Assembly: GCA_009760855.2 (NCBI GenBank) | Contig: WPIO01000027.1 | Location: 780,501-844,500, forward strand | DNA from: Cristatella mucedo | Lineage: Eukaryota > Bryozoa > Phylactolaemata > Cristatellidae | DNA length: 64,000 bases | Direction of reading: 5' to 3' | Part shown: positions 58,616 through 64,000 of the stretch, in pieces | Position numbering within the stretch: the stretch's first letter is position 1 | Layout: each line of letters opens with the position of its first letter | Translations under genes and position numbers: made by a program | The notes under the pieces: generated by a model | The model's database searches: none | Told to the model about the DNA's origin: nothing | What the model saw: only the letters and a program-made list of their open reading frames with translations

Positions 58616-59189
58616 GTCCAGTAACTCACTGCTTGCTGGCCTAACGGCATGTGCAATCAGGCGATTACAGCTGGTGCAAAACTCTGCAGCTAGGCTTGTC
58701 TGTCGTGAGCGTCGCAGTTGCCACATCACACCACTTCTCGCCGACCTGCACTGGCTACCAGTCAAGCAACGTATTGACTTCAAGGTTTTGTCACTCACTT
58801 TTAGGTCACTTCATTCTTGGGCTTCTGCCTATCTCTCAGATATACTCCCCCACCAGGCCAAGCATCGTACCAGCGCTTTTCGGAATCCAACAGTTTACCA
58901 CTACCTCGTACAAACCTCAAATCCTTTGGAGACCGTGCATTTAGTTTGTATGCTCCCAAAGCCTGGAACTCTCTCCCGACCTGCGTCAGAACATACCCTG
59001 AGCTAACCACATTTAAAAAGAACTTAAAAACACGCCTATTTAGGACAGCATTTAGTGGGTCCCTGTGATTCTTCATTCATGTGCTTATGCTTGCTGACAC
59101 TGTGCATGCTGCCACTAACCACACTTGCATGCTGACCTTGTGGATGTCACCCCTAACCCTGCTATTCATGTTGTTTATCAAGCATGATC
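58616..59189 (+). mobile_element. CR1-like LINE family A, left copy of a stack
   Basis: Forward C-terminal copy starting in the SNSLLAGLTACAIRRLQLVQ block. It runs through HITPLLADLHWLPVKQRIDF and APKAWNSLPTC to HLFRTAFSGSL-like RLFRTAFSGSL, with one shift. The UTR stops near 59189, before the stem-loop and tail. Confidence 0.87.
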
Positions 59190-59812
59190 AAAACTCCAGC
59201 AGCAGCTAGGTTTGTCTGTCTGTAGCAGTTGCCACATTACACCACTTCTCGCCGACCTGCACTGGCTACCAGTCAAGCAGCAGATTGTCTTCAAGATTTT
59301 GTCGCTCACTTTCAGGTCACTTCATTCTTTGGCTCCAGCCTATCTCTCAGGTATACTCCAACATCAGGCCAAGCATCGTACCACCTGCTTTTCGGAATCC
59401 AACAGTCTACAAATACCTCGTACATACCTCAAATCCTTTGGAGGCCGTGCGTGCATTTAGTTCGTACGCTCCCAAAGCCTGGAACTCCCTCCCGACCTTC
59501 GTCAGAACGCCCCCTGACCTGACCACATTTAAAAAGAACTTAAAAACACACCTATTTAGGACAGCATTTAGTGGGTCCCTGTGATTCGTCCTTGATGTGC
59601 TTATGCCTGCTGACACTGTGCATGCTGCCACTAACCACATTTGCATGCTGACCACGTGCATGTCACCCCTAACCATGTTATTCATTTTGTTTGTTTATCA
59701 AGCATGATATTACTCACCATTCAATTGCATTTCCCTTTGCAGCAAATGTAAAGCGCCTACAAAGAGATTGAGTTCTCTGAGGGCGCTTTATCAAGTGCAT
59801 TATTATTATTAT
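59190..59812 (+). mobile_element. CR1-like LINE family A, right copy of a stack
   Basis: Forward C-terminal copy starting at the NSAARL block (AAAACTCCAGCAGCAGCTAGG). It includes LADLHWLPVKQQIVFK and APKAWNSLPTFV. It ends with the complete UTR, the GCGCTT-TATC-AAGTGC stem-loop and (ATT)n. It abuts the copy at 58616 head to tail. Both are sense to the CerS intron. Confidence 0.88.
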
Positions 59813-60019
59813 GTTATTATGATTAGGCAAAATGACAGTTGTTCAAGAAGGACCTTCCCTCAACATTGGTTTATCTAGCATCTCTCTCCAGTAGCATCTG
59901 CTCCTAATGTGGATAGTGATCCCGAAACGACGTAATTGGATGAGCATGTTGCCTCAACTTTCATGTCGTCCCACTTTAGCTGATGAGCATTGTCGAAATC
60001 AGATCATATTATACTGCTG

Positions 60020-60150
60020 TGCGACAGACAGATCTTTTGGTGATCGGACCTCCAGTTCATATGCACCAAAAATATGCAACTCGATCTTTGCTTCTGTCAT
60101 CGCCAGCAATGACTGTGCACCATTTAAGTCTCCGCTGAAGGTACACTCTG
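60020..60150 (+). mobile_element. CR1-like LINE of a third family, C-terminal fragment
   Basis: One frame reads RSFGDRTSSSYAPKICNSIF, then NDCAPFKSPLKVH, the end block of CR1/L2-type ORFs, but with residues different from families A and B. Confidence 0.6.
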
Positions 60151-60164
60151 TTCCACTCAGCTTC

Positions 60165-60300
60165 CAACAGTGTTGCCCCTGTGGAGTGGTTAGCTCTACA
60201 AACTGGCTGAAGCTTGTTATGTTTGAAGCTCTGATACAACTGTTTAGCTGGCTTGCTACTACTCGTTCCAGTGCCCTCGGTAGGAATGACAACAGCAAGA
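60165..60300 (-). mobile_element. CR1-like LINE of a third family, RT N-terminal fragment
   Basis: The complement reads LPRALERVVASQLNSCIRAS and, after a shift, LQPVCRANHSTGATLLEA, the RT N-terminal boxes of the CR1/L2 group. It faces the C-terminal fragment at 60020-60150. Confidence 0.6.
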
Positions 60301-61934
60301 CTGAACCCATGTTGCCTAAATTTTCCAGATCTGCATTCACTTCCTAACGAGCCACCCTAACCACAGCCTTTTTGAAGGATTCAGAGATAAGACCTCGCAC
60401 TATGGTCTTATTATTGCATTAGTTGTTTAGGGAAGCAGCAAATCCATGCACCTCAGAAGCAGAACGTTATATGTGGTGGTCTATCTTGGGTCACTAGTGT
60501 CAGACTGTAACAGGGACGTTGAGGCGGGAAGGAACAGAGAGTCCAATGTGGATGTTACCACTGAGTTTGACACTCAATAGTCTTACCTATCTCTTTGGCA
60601 AAGTAGCTAGATAAATGGTCTGCTAGATCCTCACAAGGATCGCTTGGTAAGGTGCTAGCTACCCAGGAAGCGATCAAAATGTTTTTATGGTCGACAGCAG
60701 CACTGTCTGTTGTACATCTGTGATTACACTGTTTTCATTGAGGCTATGATGGATCGAAACTATCTACAGTAGTCTTCCTATGCCAGTCGATGTGTAATCA
60801 GTCCTGATCCTCTCGACGTTTTCCCAAATGATTCACAGATGATTTTGGATACCGAGTTGTATGCAAACTGCAGACTGAATGAGATATGCATATGATCAAA
60901 TGTTCAGAATTTGTTTGTAATTTGGAGTTGAATGTATACAATCACGAGAGTACATTTGATCATCTTTCTGACCTGCCTGTATGTTATGAGTAAGGTCATG
61001 CCGTGCACAAGAGACACAATATAAAGTGAATCGGCCAATTTCCGAAATGTGTCACCTCGTTGGTCATCAAAGTGACTTTTAGAATCACCCAGTACCAAGA
61101 ATGCATGATTTCTGGAATCCAGTATTGAAACGAGGTCATAAAAATTTGAAACAAATGAAGGTTATATACCGAATGATGACTTTCAACTACTGCCATTGCT
61201 ATTGTTGGTTAGCTTTGTTGGTGTAACTCAACACAAAAGATCCAAAAAACTACGTTGTGGGGACTACAAATGACTGGAAATTGAGGCAGGAAGCAGCGAC
61301 TATCAGTACTCCGCCATCACCAGTGTGTATTGATTCTGGGAATGGTAAGAAAAAAACCTGTTTGGGGGTCGCATCGGTCATGGTCCGGATCTCCAGCCGT
61401 TTACGCCAGGTCTCAGTCGTACCATTCCGGCAGGTCACGGGCCGTGTCAAGAATCGTGCCACGCACACACACACGAACCGGCTCAGCTCTGTTGCTGCTG
61501 CTCTGTCCACGGTCCGACTAGCGCTCGAGCCGCGCGGTGCAAGGTCCCCCGAAGCTGCAGTGCTGCCTCCTTCACGTTCCCTCGGAGCAGGCCACCCAGC
61601 CTGCTGCTGTGCTCGGCCTGCTCGCCTCGAGCTGAGCGGCGGTCTCCGGAGGCTGCTGCCACCCAATTGCTCAGTCGAGGCTGCGTCGTCCGTCAGACAC
61701 CTACCCACCATGTAGGCTACCCACGCAGTTTTGTCAAGGGGGGGGGTTGAGTGGCGAGCGTTTTTGTCCGCTGCCTGGCTAGTCCTAGCCCTCTCTGACT
61801 CCCGTGTGGTAGTGCAATGCAAGGGCTCCGAAAGTGTTCTCCACTCTGCCTTTAGCTACTTGTGCCGCTGCTGCCAGACGTGAGTCGTGCTCACGTCTCA
61901 CTCTGCTCAATGAGCCCGAGCTGCTCGCTGGCTA
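60301..61934. other. Intron 1 of ceramide synthase, 3' part
   Basis: No gene or repeat recognised. GC content rises from about 61360 towards exon 2. ORFs at 61250-61822 overlap on both strands and show no motif. Confidence 0.4.
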
Positions 61935-62098
61935 GACTGTCGCTGTCGTCTTGAATTCAAGCTCCACCGTCCCACTCATCAGCAACTTTCGAGTCGCGCT
62001 AACAAGCGCTGCGCCTTCGGTGGCAGATGCAGTGCCACGATGCTGGCACCGCAGATGCAGCCGAGCGCTGAGCCGCGCCTTCGTTGGCCTTGTTACAG

Positions 62099-62225
62099 GT
62101 TCGTGGCACGGCCACTCGGCGAGCTCTGCGGCCTGTCGAGCGCCCAGCCTCCGAAGGCCGCGCACAGCGAGCCGCTGGAGCGCTGCTACGCCACCAGCAA
62201 GCATCTGCACCACGACGATGTCAAG
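62099..62225 (+). CDS. Ceramide synthase, exon 2
   Basis: A 127-bp exon between CTTGTTACAG and GTGATG. Its first base completes the split arginine codon of exon 1, giving LLFER then FVARPLGELCGLSSAQPPKA, and ends LERCYATSKHLHHDDVK. This is the stretch of ceramide synthases after the first helix (F.VA.PL..LL), leading into the Hox-like domain. Length and phase match the decayed exon at 2158-2284. An inverted partial copy of its first 26 bases and of the intron before it lies at 63108-63287. Confidence 0.92.
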
Positions 62226-62369
62226 GTGATGCTCGTCGCGCTCATAGCCAGCAGGCATGCTCTGCCACCGCCTGGTGAATCTCGGTCCACTCGGTGACTG
62301 GCGCTGTTCTGTCGCCGCTGCCTCTTGCCTTGGCCGCACCCATCTCAGTTGTCGGTGCTGTGCCTACAG

Positions 62370-62476
62370 GCTCTGTCTGAGCAGACCGGCATGTCGGAGC
62401 GACAGCTGCAGCGCTGGTACCGACGGCGGCGCAATCAGGAGAGGCCCAGCGCCATGAAAAAGTTCACGGAGACCGC
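62370..62476 (+). CDS. Ceramide synthase, exon 3 (Hox-like domain)
   Basis: A 107-bp exon between GTGCCTACAG and GTGAGT. It reads ALSEQTGMSERQLQRWYRRR followed by RNQERPSAMKKFTET. This is the third helix and basic tail of the Hox-like domain, where the family has VERWFRRRRNQ(D/E)RPS..KKF. The domain is found in most animal ceramide synthases; its basic run is needed for activity in the enzymes studied. The exon ends in phase 2 (GC of an alanine codon), so the next exon should begin with one base and then TGG for the WRF segment. That exon and all TLC helices lie beyond the window. Confidence 0.95.
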
Positions 62477-63107
62477 GTGAGTGAAGGCGCGCAGGAATGG
62501 TGGCAGCGGTGGCGGTGGTGTGGGGCCGTCGGCAGCCACTCGAAGGCTTCAGTTGCACAGAGCGGCTAGCTTCACTGGAGTTCGACCGTTTCTGCACAGG
62601 GCAACGATCATTCCACGTGGCCTCCCTTCACTTGCCTCTCCCACAAGCTAGCTAGCTAGTGCGTGAGGGAGCTTCCGGTCTCGCCCTCTCAGCATGCTCT
62701 GCCCCTGCGATTGCAATGGCGGCTGCTAGTTGTGACTCGCCGTCCTCTTCCTCGAAGCCAAGCTTGCGCCTGCGGTCGGTTGAACACCCAGCCGCAGCAA
62801 CCTTGTCTACCTTCGAGGACCTAGTCTGCAGCTGTTGGCAAGCGATCTGCCATGTGATGATTCATGAGACTGCTTGCCAGGGAGAGTTCTCATCGTTCAC
62901 TCTCGCATGAGGTCCGTGCAGGGCATGCTATGCACTGACTGCCAGGAAGTGTCTGCTGGGGCACTTAAGTTGCCAATCGACAAAGTCGTGCCAGATCGGG
63001 ACATGAATCTGGAGTCTTTCCATTGCCAATCTGATGGTGTATACCATTCTCTGGAGCACCCTTAGTGCGGAGTGCTTGCTTGTGTGCATGCATGCGTGCA
63101 CTCACAG
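62477..63107. other. Intron 3 of ceramide synthase, start
   Basis: GC-rich intronic DNA. The first 150-200 bases may be related to 2517-2720 of the duplicate. No exon was seen. Confidence 0.45.
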
Positions 63108-63287
63108 CGCTCGTCGAGTGGCCGTGCCACGCACCTAGCAGGCTCGGCTCAGCGCATCTGCTGCCATGCAGCTGCTGTGATGCCAGCGTCGTGTTGCTTC
63201 ATCCGCCGGCGGCAGCGCTGCTCGTCAGCGCGACTCGAAAGCTGCCGAGTGGGACAAAGGAGCGTGAATTCAATACGACAGCGACAG
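63108..63287 (-). repeat. Inverted copy of CerS intron 1/exon 2 boundary
   Basis: The + strand here reads GTCGAGTGGCCGTGCCACGC at the left, then GCGCGACTCGAAAGCTGC, GAGTGGGAC and ACGACAGCGACAGT. This is the complement of 61935-62124, the last 164 bases of intron 1 plus the first 26 of exon 2, with indels in the middle. Only those 26 coding bases are included. Confidence 0.8.
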
Positions 63288-64000
63288 TGCACATTCGTGC
63301 ATGCAGGCAGCGGGCCTGCTTGGTGGCAGCATTGGCCCACAAGCCCTTGACTCAGTGGTGCCAGAATTTTTCGCGACTGCCACGGCAACCCAGCTGCTGC
63401 TGCTGCTGCTTGACTCAGTCGGCATGCCACTATTAGCCAGCCAATGCATATGCTTGCTCGCAGTCCGGCTGGTTGTTCCCTCAGCAGTTGGGGTGCACTT
63501 GTATAGCAAGCATCCTTGCTGGGTCCTTGGTATGTTTGCCTGTGGCCGCTGCCTGCGCATGCGAGCTGCCTGCTTGCTTGCCGGTGAGCTTGCTGGGGCG
63601 CTAGTATCTTTTGCCGTACAGATAGCCAGGCTGCATGCTGTCCGACGAATATTTTGTAGATGTTAATGGCCCATGTGGCCGGCAAGTACCAGATTCTGCC
63701 GCCAGTAATCTGCTGGCTTGCATGTCGCTCGTGAGCTGCCGAGTTTGCTATTGGAGTGCACGCTTCTTTTTTGTAATTTTATTTCGCTTGAGACAGCGAT
63801 ACCTCAGTGACGATGGACACCGATCGTATCTGCTTGCAGTTTCGGTTTGTGTGCGTTAGTCGTAATTCTGTAGATGCGCTAACACGGCCTTCTGTCCAAC
63901 TGCTACCGCTTTGCACTGCTGCTTGGGCTTGCCTGCTTTGAGTGTGAGTGTCCAAGCACGCACTGTAGTTGCTTATCGCATTCATATTTGTGTACCGATT
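63288..64000. other. Intron 3 of ceramide synthase, continuing off the edge
   Basis: A short (CTG)n lies near 63392-63411. No further CerS exon or repeat was recognised before the window ends. Confidence 0.45.

Noticed and set aside
61932-62339. 135-codon reverse ORF, similar to the reverse ORF at 2024-2389
   Set aside because: The similarity is real but is the antisense shadow of the duplicated CerS exon 2 region.

Overview
This window is repeat-rich nuclear DNA from an invertebrate animal. The evidence is split genes with GT-AG introns, a ceramide synthase (CerS, LAG1/TLC family) gene, many 5'-truncated CR1-like LINEs, tRNA-derived SINEs, solo LTRs and long simple repeats. There is no prokaryotic operon and no long intact ORF. 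I cannot name the phylum from sequence alone; a lophotrochozoan or flatworm would fit but is not shown.

Two ceramide synthase loci lie in tandem on the + strand. The right-hand locus looks intact as far as it is visible. Exon 1 is at 55019-55203 inside a CpG-rich promoter region, exon 2 at 62099-62225 and exon 3 at 62370-62476; the rest runs off the right edge. The left-hand locus (2158-31990) is an older, intron-containing duplicate. Its exons 2 and 3 (2158-2284, 2410-2516) match the intact gene in length, phase and splice sites, but exon 3 has an in-frame TAG. Further CerS exons with good splice sites follow at 24785-24835, 26978-27070, 30825-30953, 31164-31273 and about 31835-31990. They cover the KPWF/CWYNY segment, the WYYM segment, the Lag1p histidine motif, the AAK segment and the last membrane helix; the final one carries a frameshift in a T run. 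Exon 1 and the WRF-type exon 4 were not found. None of the CerS exons is open enough to stand out as a long ORF; they were found by splice sites and family motifs.

The rest is mostly intron or intergenic DNA filled with transposons. LINE family A ends in a 6-bp stem-loop followed by (ATT)n. LINE family B ends in (ATTAC)n. Both are CR1/L2-like and all copies are 5'-truncated and broken. Several are nested in each other or stacked head to tail (17.7-19.2, 47.0-49.8, 50.4-51.5 and 58.6-59.8 kb). About eight copies of one tRNA-derived SINE are present, plus one of another kind. Two GC-rich islands (13316-14557 and 25696-26428) are solo LTRs with TG...CA ends and 4-bp target duplications; a third (52233-52998) is likely. 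Long (TC)n, (GA)n and (CCT)n tracts are frequent, and the two largest lie in intron 1 of the intact gene.

The most interesting points are the decayed or diverging CerS tandem duplicate, and an inverted copy of the intron 1/exon 2 boundary about 1 kb downstream of it, which could pair with the exon 2 acceptor in the pre-mRNA. No CRISPR array, rRNA gene or intact tRNA gene was seen.
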